Below, in pieces: positions 8,630 to 16,266 of a stretch of 64,000 nucleotides of DNA. The position numbers and the translations under genes were made by a program. Numbering within the stretch: the stretch's first letter is position 1; every line of letters begins with the position of its first letter. The stretch covers positions 1,116,001 to 1,180,000 of the forward strand of contig CAXXXM010000001.1 of the NCBI GenBank assembly GCA_963663265.2, read 5' to 3'. The DNA is from JAEXOD01 sp963663265 (GTDB taxonomy: Bacteria > Bacteroidota > Ignavibacteria > Ignavibacteriales > Melioribacteraceae). The notes beneath the pieces are model-generated. The model was not told the DNA's origin. It saw nothing but the letters and a program-made list of their open reading frames with translations, and did not search any database.

Positions 8630-9703
8630 ATGATATCTAAAATAGAAATAGAAAACTTCAAATCGATTAAAAAAATTGATATTGAATTAAAAAAGATTAA
8701 TATTTTAATAGGTGCAAATGGAAGTGGTAAAACTAATTTTATTAATTATTTCAATTTGCTAAAAAACATTTACAATCAAAATCTTGCAGGTTATTTAGCA
8801 AAAGAGGGGGATGCTGATAATATTTTATATTACGGGCTCAAGAACTCTCAATACATTAATAGTAGGATTGAGTTTAGTCAAAAAAATGCTTATTCATTTA
8901 AACTAATTATGGGTAATAATGGGAATCTTTACTTAGCGGAAGAAGATGCTGAATTTTATGTTCCTAAACCGGGAAGATGGGATCACCAAATATTTAGTAG
9001 CAATAAAAAAGAAAGCCAACTGAAAGAATATCGTCAAAGTCGTTACTTTTATGTTAATGAATACATGAAAGAATTTCGGATCTATCATTTTCATGATACA
9101 AGTAAAGAATCCAAAATAAAAAGGCCTTCCGATATTAACGACAATAAATATTTTAGAGAAAATGGAGAAAATTTAGCAGCATTTTTATATTGGCTTAAAG
9201 TAAAACATCCCAAAAACTTAAAATCTATAGAATTAGTTATACAAAGTGTTATGCCATCTTTTAAAGAGTTTGTTCTAGAACCGAGCAAACTAAACGATGA
9301 CTTAATATTTCTTGAATGGCTTGAGGAAGATTATGAGAAATATTTTAATATAAATCAATTGTCTGATGGATCATTACGGTTCATAGCTTTAACTACATTG
9401 CTGTTGCAGCCAACCCCTCCAAAAGTAATTATTATTGATGAACCAGAGTTAGGTCTCCATCCTTTTGCAATTTATAAGCTTAGCGAAATGATGAAAATGG
9501 TTTCAGAAAAAACTCAAATCATTATTTCTACTCAGTCAGTAAATCTTGTTGATAATTTCTCTCCTGACGATATTATTATTGTAGATAAAAAAAACAATAG
9601 TACTCAATTAACAAGACCAAATGAATCAGTTTATAAAAATTGGTTGAATGATTTTACTTTGAGCGAAATTTGGACAAACAACGTTATAGGTGGATTACCA
9701 TGA
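8630..9703 (+). CDS. OLD/RecF-like AAA-family ATPase (AAA_21 type)
   Basis: The 357-residue protein has the layout of a small ABC/SMC-like ATPase: KIEIENFKSIKKIDIEL at the start, Walker A GANGSGKT (28-35), an ABC-type signature LSDGS (244-248), and Walker B with the catalytic Glu in IIIDEPELGLHP (D270, E271). A D-loop/His-switch-like STQSVNLVDNF follows. No coiled coil of SMC length is present. The stop codon overlaps the start of a DUF4276 gene by four bases, so the two are translated as a pair. Such ATPase/TOPRIM-like pairs are known or suspected phage-defence (abortive infection) modules; AbiL, PARIS and OLD systems are analogues. Position next to a tRNA gene fits an accessory insertion, but no attachment repeat was found. 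Confidence 0.85.
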   Translation: MISKIEIENFKSIKKIDIELKKINILIGANGSGKTNFINYFNLLKNIYNQNLAGYLAKEGDADNILYYGLKNSQYINSRIEFSQKNAYSFKLIMGNNGNLYLAEEDAEFYVPKPGRWDHQIFSSNKKESQLKEYRQSRYFYVNEYMKEFRIYHFHDTSKESKIKRPSDINDNKYFRENGENLAAFLYWLKVKHPKNLKSIELVIQSVMPSFKEFVLEPSKLNDDLIFLEWLEEDYEKYFNINQLSDGSLRFIALTTLLLQPTPPKVIIIDEPELGLHPFAIYKLSEMMKMVSEKTQIIISTQSVNLVDNFSPDDIIIVDKKNNSTQLTRPNESVYKNWLNDFTLSEIWTNNVIGGLP

Positions 9704-10386
9704 GGGATCTATTTATAATTGTTGAGGGAAAGACAGAACTTGAATTTGTAAATAGAATTTTAATCCCATATTTATATATTGAGAAAAAGTTTACTTGTTT
9801 AATTAAGCCAATTCAGATAATTGTTAAAGGTAATGGTCATGGTTTTAATAATATTGAGCATTTTAAAAATACAATCAAACCAATCTTACACATCAACAAT
9901 GAATCTGTAATAACTACAATGATTGATTATTACGGAATAAATAGCGATACAAAAATTCCTGACTATTCTTTATGTTTATCATTGGTGTCTGTTCAAGAAA
10001 AAATTAATTGTCTTGAAGATAAATTATTTGATATTGTTCAAAATATTAAACCTTATCGATATTTCATTCCTAACCTTATATTAAATGAATTTGAAACTTT
10101 TCTTTTTGCAAATCCGCAAACTGGTTTTTCACTTGAAGATGATTCAATAGTTAATGATATTGTTCAATTAACTGATAATTATAAAAGTATTGAGGATATC
10201 AATAACACGCCTGAAGGGGCTCCTTCAAAAAGAATTGAAGCAATATTTGCAAAACATGGGAAAAAGTATCAGAAGGGACTTAATGCTGTAAATTATGCCG
10301 AATTAACTGGCATTGAAGAAATATTATCAAAATGTCCGCATTTTAGTAACTGGTTAAAAAAAATCGAACTAATGATTAGTGCTTAA
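9700..10386 (+). CDS. DUF4276 (RloB/TOPRIM-like) protein, partner of the ATPase
   Basis: I place the start at the ATG at 9700 (MRDLFIIVEGKTE), which overlaps the ATPase stop as ATGA. A longer in-frame version from 9670 would run through the end of the ATPase gene and lose this coupling. The 228-residue protein has EGKTE (9-13) at the first strand, and TTMIDYYG near residue 90, both typical of DUF4276 and its TOPRIM-like acidic sites; LNEFETFLFANP follows later. In ATPase/TOPRIM pairs the TOPRIM member is thought to be the nuclease effector. The exact target here is unknown. A strong terminator follows at 10463. Confidence 0.8.
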   Translation: MRDLFIIVEGKTELEFVNRILIPYLYIEKKFTCLIKPIQIIVKGNGHGFNNIEHFKNTIKPILHINNESVITTMIDYYGINSDTKIPDYSLCLSLVSVQEKINCLEDKLFDIVQNIKPYRYFIPNLILNEFETFLFANPQTGFSLEDDSIVNDIVQLTDNYKSIEDINNTPEGAPSKRIEAIFAKHGKKYQKGLNAVNYAELTGIEEILSKCPHFSNWLKKIELMISA

Positions 10387-10462
10387 TTATCTTAAATAAA
10401 AAAGCGTAATGAACAAATATTTGATAAATAAGGATTGAATTGGAAACAAGGTGGTGTTTTTT

Positions 10463-10502
10463 AAGGGGGCTGCATTCCTATAAAATACGGCTTCCTTTTT
10501 TT
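10463..10502 (+). terminator. Rho-independent terminator after the ATPase/DUF4276 pair
   Basis: AAGGGGGCTG pairs with CGGCTTCCTT (10 pairs including G-U) around a 15-base loop and runs into a T tract. It closes the two-gene unit and separates it from the DUF2254-like gene. Confidence 0.75.
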
Positions 10503-10621
10503 AATAATAATTCTATTTAATTTATATTATGTTAATTTAATAGAAAAGATTTTCTCAAAACATAATATTTGCTTTATATTAACTAATTTTAGGGTTTTCC
10601 AAGTTGTATAAATAAAAAAAA

Positions 10622-10633
10622 TAAGTTAACTTA
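10622..10633. promoter_or_regulatory. 12-base perfect palindrome upstream of the DUF2254-like gene
   Basis: TAAGTTAACTTA is self-complementary and lies 28 bases before the proposed ATG. It may be an operator, but in such AT-rich DNA a 12-base palindrome can occur by chance. Confidence 0.25.
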
Positions 10634-10661
10634 CGTTTCTATTATTGTGGTTTTGTTGGTG

Positions 10662-12266
10662 ATGAAAAAGAATAAAAACAAAATAGATGTTATGAAAGAT
10701 GAATGGCAAAATCAGTTTTCTTATTTTGTTTTGCCATTTTTAAAGCTGGTTTTATTAAGTGTTTTATTGTTTGTTTTTAATAGAGTAATAGATGTTTGGG
10801 TTTTAAGCGAGTCCCGCAACATATTCCATAAAATTTTCAGTAGTGATATAAACGTACTTTCCAACACGCTAAGTGGATTAGGTGAAGTAGTTACTGCAGT
10901 ATTGGGTATTGAAATTACAGCAATTGCGATTGTTGTTCAATTGGCAGCAAACAAGTATTCATCAAACATTATGGAATTGTTTATTGAAAACAAAGTAAAT
11001 GTAATGATTATCGCTTTGTTTGTTGTAACCGGTACTAATACTGTATTGGTTATTAATACAATGACAGAACAATTTGTACCTCTATTTAGTATTTCAGTAA
11101 CAATATTTTTGATAGCTATTAGTGTATTAATAGTAATACCTCATTTTAGTTATGTTTTTAACTTCTTACGCCCCGAAAACTTTTTGAATTATGTAAAAGA
11201 AAATACAATAAAAATAATTGATGATATAGAAAAAGGGCATGTAAAGTACAACAGCTCTCTAAAAAACAAAATTAACTATAATGTTAATTTTATTGGTGAT
11301 ATTGCATTAAACTCGGTACATCAAGGTGATAGAGCCGTTGCATTACTATCAATAAGTAAACTAAAAGAAATATTAACCGAATATTGTAAAAGGAAAAAAA
11401 ATCTACCCAATGAATGGTTTAAACTTGAAGGCAATGAATATCTGGATCCTGATTTTTCAAATTATTCAGAATTTGTAATGTCAAGAATAGAATCAAAACA
11501 AACTGTCTTAGAACGAAAAGTTTTTAGATTGTACGAAATGATCTACAACAATACAAAATTGACATTGCGAGATGTAGCATCCGGTGTTTTACTTAATAGT
11601 GAATTGATAGCAAAAGAGTATGCAAAAAATGGTGATTTGAAGTCCTTGAACACCATCTTTCAATACTTTAATTCATATCTAAGATTTGCTATTACTGCAA
11701 AAGATCCGCGCTCGGCATTCAATGCATTTGAACATTATCGAATGATCGGAGAGATGTTATTAGATTGTTATCCTAATGAAGTTGAGAAGATATCGTATTA
11801 CTTTAAGTATTATGGGCAAGAGGCGAACAAATATTCAGTCTTTTTTATCTTAGAGACTGCCGCACACGATCTTTGTCGATTGAATGAATTAGCATTTGAG
11901 AAACAAGTCCCCAACATTTTGAATTTGCTTGAATTATTTTTAAATCTTGATGAACCAATTGATGATGCAGTTGATAAAGCTGCTTTACATAAAGAAAATT
12001 CTTTAATTGGTGTACGTCTTGCACAAGCAAAATTAGCAGGGTTTTATTTATTAAAGGGGAATCAAAGCCTTGCCAGAATTATATTCAATGATATGCAGGT
12101 TGAGCCATATTATAGGATTGAGAAGATTAAAGAGATCATATTTAATACAACAGATGAAGAGTTTTGGGAAATAACACCAAGAGGTGTAAATTTTAATTAT
12201 GTAAGTCCTGAATTGAGAAATTCACTAATTGAATTCTTTAATTGGTTCAAAAAGGAAGATTTGTGA
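10662..12266 (+). CDS. DUF2254-like multi-pass membrane protein
   Basis: The start is set at the ATG at 10662 (MKKNKNKID); an upstream in-frame GTG at 10647 would only add five residues and has no better ribosome site. The 534-residue protein has four predicted membrane segments in the first ~155 residues, including VVTAVLGIEITAIAIVVQLAANKYS, which resembles the conserved core of DUF2254 proteins (gas-phase of hydrophobic residues ending in QLA.xxYS). The remaining ~380 residues are soluble and mainly helical, with helical-repeat character (ALLSISKLKEIL, LLELFLNLDEP). No enzyme motif is seen and the function of the family is unknown. It is bounded by a terminator upstream and a CRP-like palindrome that overlaps its stop codon, so it is probably a single-gene unit. 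Confidence 0.6.
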   Translation: MKKNKNKIDVMKDEWQNQFSYFVLPFLKLVLLSVLLFVFNRVIDVWVLSESRNIFHKIFSSDINVLSNTLSGLGEVVTAVLGIEITAIAIVVQLAANKYSSNIMELFIENKVNVMIIALFVVTGTNTVLVINTMTEQFVPLFSISVTIFLIAISVLIVIPHFSYVFNFLRPENFLNYVKENTIKIIDDIEKGHVKYNSSLKNKINYNVNFIGDIALNSVHQGDRAVALLSISKLKEILTEYCKRKKNLPNEWFKLEGNEYLDPDFSNYSEFVMSRIESKQTVLERKVFRLYEMIYNNTKLTLRDVASGVLLNSELIAKEYAKNGDLKSLNTIFQYFNSYLRFAITAKDPRSAFNAFEHYRMIGEMLLDCYPNEVEKISYYFKYYGQEANKYSVFFILETAAHDLCRLNELAFEKQVPNILNLLELFLNLDEPIDDAVDKAALHKENSLIGVRLAQAKLAGFYLLKGNQSLARIIFNDMQVEPYYRIEKIKEIIFNTTDEEFWEITPRGVNFNYVSPELRNSLIEFFNWFKKEDL

Positions 12267-12278
12267 TAGATATCACAA
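12261..12278. promoter_or_regulatory. CRP/FNR-type operator palindrome upstream of the giant-protein operon
   Basis: TTGTGATA-GA-TATCACAA is a perfect 18-base palindrome and matches the CRP/FNR-family consensus TGTGA-N6-TCACA exactly. It overlaps the stop codon of the DUF2254-like gene and is centred ~75 bases upstream of the start predicted from the TAnnTTTG element at 12332. A tail of A, not T, and a two-base loop make a terminator unlikely. Confidence 0.55.
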
Positions 12279-12331
12279 AAAAAAATCAATTTTAACATTA
12301 ATTTATTTTTACTTTAATAATAAAAATAATA

Positions 12332-12339
12332 TATTTTTG
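12332..12339 (+). promoter_or_regulatory. Candidate TAnnTTTG promoter of the gldL-to-cohesin operon
   Basis: TATTTTTG matches the Bacteroidota -7 element; a TTTTTA stretch lies roughly 20 bases upstream where TTTG would be expected. It leaves an untranslated leader of about 50 bases before the GTG at 12399. It is the only good candidate in the 132-base gap before the nine-gene run. Confidence 0.42.
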
Positions 12340-12387
12340 CTATTGATTGAATATATAACTCGAATAACAATTAATAAAGAAAAACTC

Positions 12388-12393
12388 GGAGGA
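12388..12393 (+). promoter_or_regulatory. Shine-Dalgarno site supporting the GTG start of gldL-like gene
   Basis: GGAGGA sits five bases before the GTG at 12399. It is a strong ribosome site for this window and decides the start; the next in-frame ATG is at residue 17, just before the first membrane segment. Confidence 0.7.
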
Positions 12394-12398
12394 ACGTC

Positions 12399-12935
12399 GT
12401 GTCGGAAAAAAAAGCAAATCAACCAAAAACGGCTTTTGGTAAGTACATGGTATATGAATTTATACCTAAATACTCAAACAATGTTATGGGTATTGTTTAT
12501 ATGGGTGCAGCTATTTTAATTATTGTTGTTGGTTTACGTGGTTTGGGTAAAGTTGCAGGAAGCCTGCCAGTAGTTCCAAGCTTTTTGATTAATGCTGCTG
12601 ATGGAAAAATAGACCCTAATTATGTTATGGGTGCATTATTTTTAGAATTTTTCTTGTTATTTATTTTAGCAATTGTAACTTTTTTCACTCCTGAAGAAGA
12701 TCACTCTACTCCACATGCTGTGCATGCAGAAGAACACAAAAGACCAACCGGAATTGATTCAAATATCCCTGCCTTTAAGGAAGAGATGCAACAACTTAAA
12801 TTGGTTGCGGATGAAGAACTAAGAACTATTAATACTTATTTAGATAAATTTGAAGAATTGTCTAAAAAACTACAAAAAATACAGCTTGCCAATTTGCAAG
12901 CAATTCAAATGATGAAAGATTCGATTAAGAACTAA
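12399..12935 (+). CDS. gldL: GldL/PorL-like inner-membrane motor stator protein
   Basis: The 178-residue protein has two membrane helices (residues ~29-46 and ~75-96) joined by a ~28-residue loop, then a long cytoplasmic tail that looks coiled-coil (ELRTINTYLDKFEELSKKLQ). This is the GldL layout. Known GldL proteins form a ring around GldM and use ions to drive type IX secretion and gliding; a Lys near the end of helix 1 and a Glu in helix 2 are key. Here Arg47 and Glu83 (GALFLEFFLLF) sit in matching places. The inter-helix loop is longer than I expect for standard GldL. A GldM-like gene follows 28 bases later. The start is GTG with a strong ribosome site. MotA/ExbB relatives normally have more helices, which supports GldL. 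Confidence 0.72.
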   Translation: MSEKKANQPKTAFGKYMVYEFIPKYSNNVMGIVYMGAAILIIVVGLRGLGKVAGSLPVVPSFLINAADGKIDPNYVMGALFLEFFLLFILAIVTFFTPEEDHSTPHAVHAEEHKRPTGIDSNIPAFKEEMQQLKLVADEELRTINTYLDKFEELSKKLQKIQLANLQAIQMMKDSIKN

Positions 12936-12963
12936 TTTACTAATTAAAATAGGGAATTTCACC

Positions 12964-13569
12964 ATGAAAAAAAACATGGTTTATTTTATATTGTATGTTG
13001 TTCTTATAACCGAATTATTAATTGTGATAACTGAAAGGGATGAACTTGATGATGCTCAAGAAAAAGTAAGAACAGAAATGTTAAAAACTATTTATAAAGA
13101 GCCAATTCAGTTAAAAGTTCCTACAACAGTTGATTATGAGATCAAAAAAGATAATAAGTTCAACGTACTAATTACTGTAAGCGGTTTAGTTAGCGAAGAG
13201 GAAAAACAAGAAGTTAAATATTATATTGATATTGACCCTGTCTCAAAAACTAAACCATCAAATTGGCCTTCAGGCGGTTTTAATTCTGCTTCTATTGCCG
13301 GTACTTATGCATTGGAAAAAGACTCGACCGGAAATGCTGTTTTTGCTGGAGCAATTGATAGAGAAGGGGATTATGTATTTTCAGTTTATGCAGAAGTGAC
13401 AAGATCGGCACCTACATATATGAAAGCATTGCCTGGACTGGTAGAAGAGTTTAAGCTTTTTATGGAAGAAACTAATCAGTTAAATGTTAGAACTCAAGAA
13501 CAGAAAATTAATTTGCATGCAAGAAGTTTAGGTGGCGTACAGAAATCATCTGCCGAGATTAGATTCTAA
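12964..13569 (+). CDS. gldM: Short GldM-like protein: membrane helix plus one periplasmic domain
   Basis: The 201-residue protein has one N-terminal membrane helix (NMVYFILYVVLITELLIVI, residues ~4-22) with a buried Glu17, and a basic N-terminus (MKK). That fits the GldM pattern of a short cytoplasmic end, one helix inside the GldL ring and a periplasmic shaft. After the helix comes a helical stretch (ERDELDDAQEKVRTEMLKTIY) and one beta-rich domain to the end (ISVSGLV-like strands, LNVRTQEQKINLHARSLGG). Standard GldM is ~500 residues with four periplasmic domains, so this is only the first part. The next gene encodes a separate exported three-domain protein that could supply the rest. Weak sequence identity is expected; the call rests on topology and gene order. 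Confidence 0.55.
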   Translation: MKKNMVYFILYVVLITELLIVITERDELDDAQEKVRTEMLKTIYKEPIQLKVPTTVDYEIKKDNKFNVLITVSGLVSEEEKQEVKYYIDIDPVSKTKPSNWPSGGFNSASIAGTYALEKDSTGNAVFAGAIDREGDYVFSVYAEVTRSAPTYMKALPGLVEEFKLFMEETNQLNVRTQEQKINLHARSLGGVQKSSAEIRF

Positions 13570-13583
13570 ATTTTAATGGAGAT

Positions 13584-14672
13584 ATGATGAAAAAACTTTT
13601 ACTATTTCTTTTTTTTGTAAGTATAATAATTAATGCTCAACAGAGGAAAATTACAGATACCTTAAATGTGGTTACTTCACAAAGGTTTAAAATACCTGAG
13701 AATAAAGATATTGTACTTACGAATATTAAAAAAGTGACCATCAATGCTGAATTATTGGATCAAAATTTTAATTCGGTTAGGAAAATGACTGATGTAAAAC
13801 AATATCCAAGTCCAGATAAAATGGCTACTGCATTAAAAGGTCAAAGAAGTGTTTTAGTTACATACTCTGTGTTTGAGAATATTGAGGAAGCAGGTACTTA
13901 TTATGCAAAAGTAAATATCGATCTAACAGACGAAAAGGGTTCTCAAAAACCTGAAGTGTTTTACATGATTAATGTAAGATATCCTGTTTTAGCTGCTCCA
14001 ATGAATTTGAGAGAAAACTATTTTTACTCAGAAAAAGAAACCTTCAGCTTTGCTACAATTGAGTTTACTGATTTCAAAAGATATTCTTATGCTATTTATA
14101 ATGATAAAACAAATGCAATTTTAGATAGTGGAAGAGGACCAATTGTAACGTTAGATAAAATATTTAACGATATTACTATGGTAGATTCCAAAATAAGAAT
14201 TGTTGGCAAATACAATGAAAAAGAGTTTAAGTGCAAAACCAAAGATGGAACTGTTGTCTCTTCTGTTTGGACAACAACATTAAACAAACTGGGATTTCAA
14301 TCTTTTGTGTTTTTGAAAGAAGATGCGGAATTCAAAGATAATAAAGAACAATTGATTATTAGTGCCTACAATGATAAAATATTAACATTCTATTATGGTT
14401 ATTTTAGCAAAACAGCAAGTGGCAATTTTGCTGCTGCAATTCCAATAATTAAAAATCTTTCTGTAAGTAGTGAGCCTGTACAGTATTTAAAAAGTGCTAT
14501 GCCCACAATTCCATCAAATGGTGCGTTTTCATACATTCAAATTACGCCAAATCAAGATTTCATTGATGGAATTGAACAATGCGGTACAGCCGATATAATT
14601 ATTAGAGTTAGTTTTGAAACTCAGTTCAAAGAAAAGAAGAACTTTGTGTATCATGCACAAATAATTAAATAG
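13584..14672 (+). CDS. Exported periplasmic protein, possible detached distal part of GldM
   Basis: A signal peptide (MMKKLLLFLFFVSIIINAQ) is followed by ~340 mainly beta residues that look like three Ig-type domains: KKVTINAELLDQNF (~residues 50-130), a linker and second domain near 150-230 and a third ending in ADIIIRVSFETQFKEKKNFVYHAQ. There is no membrane helix and no aromatic C-terminal barrel strand, so it is probably soluble in the periplasm. The gene starts 14 bases after the short GldM-like gene. Domain count and position match what the short GldM lacks. I recognise no enzyme motif. Alternatives are an unrelated periplasmic linker or a chaperone for the giant protein. Confidence 0.5.
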   Translation: MMKKLLLFLFFVSIIINAQQRKITDTLNVVTSQRFKIPENKDIVLTNIKKVTINAELLDQNFNSVRKMTDVKQYPSPDKMATALKGQRSVLVTYSVFENIEEAGTYYAKVNIDLTDEKGSQKPEVFYMINVRYPVLAAPMNLRENYFYSEKETFSFATIEFTDFKRYSYAIYNDKTNAILDSGRGPIVTLDKIFNDITMVDSKIRIVGKYNEKEFKCKTKDGTVVSSVWTTTLNKLGFQSFVFLKEDAEFKDNKEQLIISAYNDKILTFYYGYFSKTASGNFAAAIPIIKNLSVSSEPVQYLKSAMPTIPSNGAFSYIQITPNQDFIDGIEQCGTADIIIRVSFETQFKEKKNFVYHAQIIK

Positions 14673-14710
14673 TTCATTTATAGCTAATTATATAATAAGT
14701 AGAGAGGAAA

Positions 14711-16255
14711 ATGTTTAGACTTCTTACTATTTTATTTGTTCTATTCAGCATTACAAGTCAAAATTTCTCTCAAACTTTTGACGAATATACTAAAAAGATT
14801 GACTCTAAATTGAGAAGGGATAAGAACTATCTAAATTTAAATTATTTAGATATTATTCCAGATTTTCAGGCTGTTCCACAGTTTCAATCAATATTCCCAA
14901 GAGTTGATGGGAGAGAACCTTTTACTTTTGCTGCAAAAGAAAATGTAACATACAGATTAGTTTATCTTAAAGATGGCTTGGATATTGATTCTGTATATTT
15001 GTTATACTTAACTAAAATAGAACGTGATATATCCAACGAAGGCGGCTTAATTAGTGTTGCCACAACAAATCAAAAAGAGGATGTTTCTCGTGTTCTAAAT
15101 TTTCGGGATATTTATTCATTAAAATATAATAACCCTCCTCTCTATCAGTTTTTACTAAGTTTAGTAAACGTAGATGTTAGGGATAAGGAAGAGTTGGATG
15201 TTAAATTACCTTCATTACTTGCAATTTCTCCTGATGAAGAAATTAAAACAAGCATTGGAATGTCATCTCGCGATAATAGAGATTTTTACAATTATGTAAC
15301 AGTTAATACAGCAGCTCATTGGTATCCAAAAGAAAGTTCTGATGTTGTAACAAGAGGGCGTCAAAAAACTACAACCTCGGATTTACCATTTAAAATTGAC
15401 GCAAGTTTTTCACACATCAGTTTTTCGCATGCCGTAATGGAATTTAAAAACCTTGGTGGTGCAAGTGTTGAACTTAGTACTCAAGAAAGAGTGATGAATT
15501 TACTCCCTTGGGAATCAATGACTATGGGAGTTGGAGCTAAATTGTTGTTCCGTTTAGATGATGGAAAAAATGTCTATAATTCATCATATATTGATGCAAA
15601 ATTAATGGCGAAAATTAAGATGGGCAAAAAAACGTTTTTGGATGGCAGGTATATATCTGAAAATAATCCTTTTGCATCTGGCGATGCACCATTATTAAAT
15701 TTTGGTAATTCAATTACAGCTGATTTAAGTCTTACTAAACCCTTTTCGTTGCCATTTATGAATTTATATTTTTCTATTGGTTCAGAGGAATTCAAAGATC
15801 CTAATGTTTACACCGGCTCAAGAACAGGTTATGTAGCTTACCATACTACTAATCAAGCTGAATTGTCCTTTTCGTTTTTCTGGAATTCAAATGATAAATT
15901 TGTGAACAGATTTGGAATGGATGTTGGTATTGCATATTATAATATTTATGAAGCAACATATGATGCTAAACTAAATTTTACAAGTGCAAGGTTAATACAG
16001 GATAAATTTATGCCTGTAATAGTATTCCATTATAACTTTGTACCTAAAGGCGAGCCATTATTTGGTGGAAATGTAAGAGTATTTGATAGCCATGCAAATA
16101 TTTCAGCTTGGCTAAAATTGATTGATATTAATACTATTCATCGTTTTAGATTTGAAGTTAATTATTTAACTGCTCCTATTGCAAGAGATAGAAGAGCTTG
16201 GGAAACTGAAGGCGGTTCAATGTTTCAGTTAAGATATCGTTTAGGCATTAATTAA
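14711..16255 (+). CDS. Exported envelope protein, family A copy 1 (unknown function)
   Basis: I do not recognise this family. The 514-residue protein has a signal peptide (ends near NFSQ) and begins FDEYTKKIDSKLRRDKNYLNL. The first half is mixed; the second half is strongly beta, with alternating strands such as ELSFSFFWNSNDKFVNRFGMD and MPVIVFHYNFVPKGEPLF, and ends QLRYRLGIN, as outer-membrane barrels do. Copy 2 at 17675 shares the same opening, the FVPKG(D/E) segment and the end (WE.EG..M.Q..YR.G), so the two are paralogues. It is paired with a family B barrel gene 11 bases downstream. The context (GldL/GldM-like genes before, a T9SS cargo after) suggests an outer-membrane or periplasmic part of the same export or attachment system. 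Confidence 0.6.
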   Translation: MFRLLTILFVLFSITSQNFSQTFDEYTKKIDSKLRRDKNYLNLNYLDIIPDFQAVPQFQSIFPRVDGREPFTFAAKENVTYRLVYLKDGLDIDSVYLLYLTKIERDISNEGGLISVATTNQKEDVSRVLNFRDIYSLKYNNPPLYQFLLSLVNVDVRDKEELDVKLPSLLAISPDEEIKTSIGMSSRDNRDFYNYVTVNTAAHWYPKESSDVVTRGRQKTTTSDLPFKIDASFSHISFSHAVMEFKNLGGASVELSTQERVMNLLPWESMTMGVGAKLLFRLDDGKNVYNSSYIDAKLMAKIKMGKKTFLDGRYISENNPFASGDAPLLNFGNSITADLSLTKPFSLPFMNLYFSIGSEEFKDPNVYTGSRTGYVAYHTTNQAELSFSFFWNSNDKFVNRFGMDVGIAYYNIYEATYDAKLNFTSARLIQDKFMPVIVFHYNFVPKGEPLFGGNVRVFDSHANISAWLKLIDINTIHRFRFEVNYLTAPIARDRRAWETEGGSMFQLRYRLGIN

Positions 16256-16266
16256 GAGGAATTGAT

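Noticed and set aside
9670..9699. An upstream start for the DUF4276 protein
   Set aside because: It adds ten residues encoded inside the ATPase gene; the ATG at 9700 gives the conserved N-terminus and an ATGA overlap.
8363..10662. Integration by a mobile element at tRNA-Phe
   Set aside because: No repeat of the tRNA 3' end is seen downstream and no integrase is present, so an island boundary cannot be shown.
12261..12278. The palindrome as a terminator of the DUF2254-like gene
   Set aside because: The loop is only two bases and A, not T, residues follow on the coding strand; an operator explains it better.
12229..12519. A short open frame across the gap before the gldL-like gene
   Set aside because: It overlaps both flanking genes in another frame, has low-complexity Asn/Lys/Ile content from AT-rich DNA and no ribosome site.
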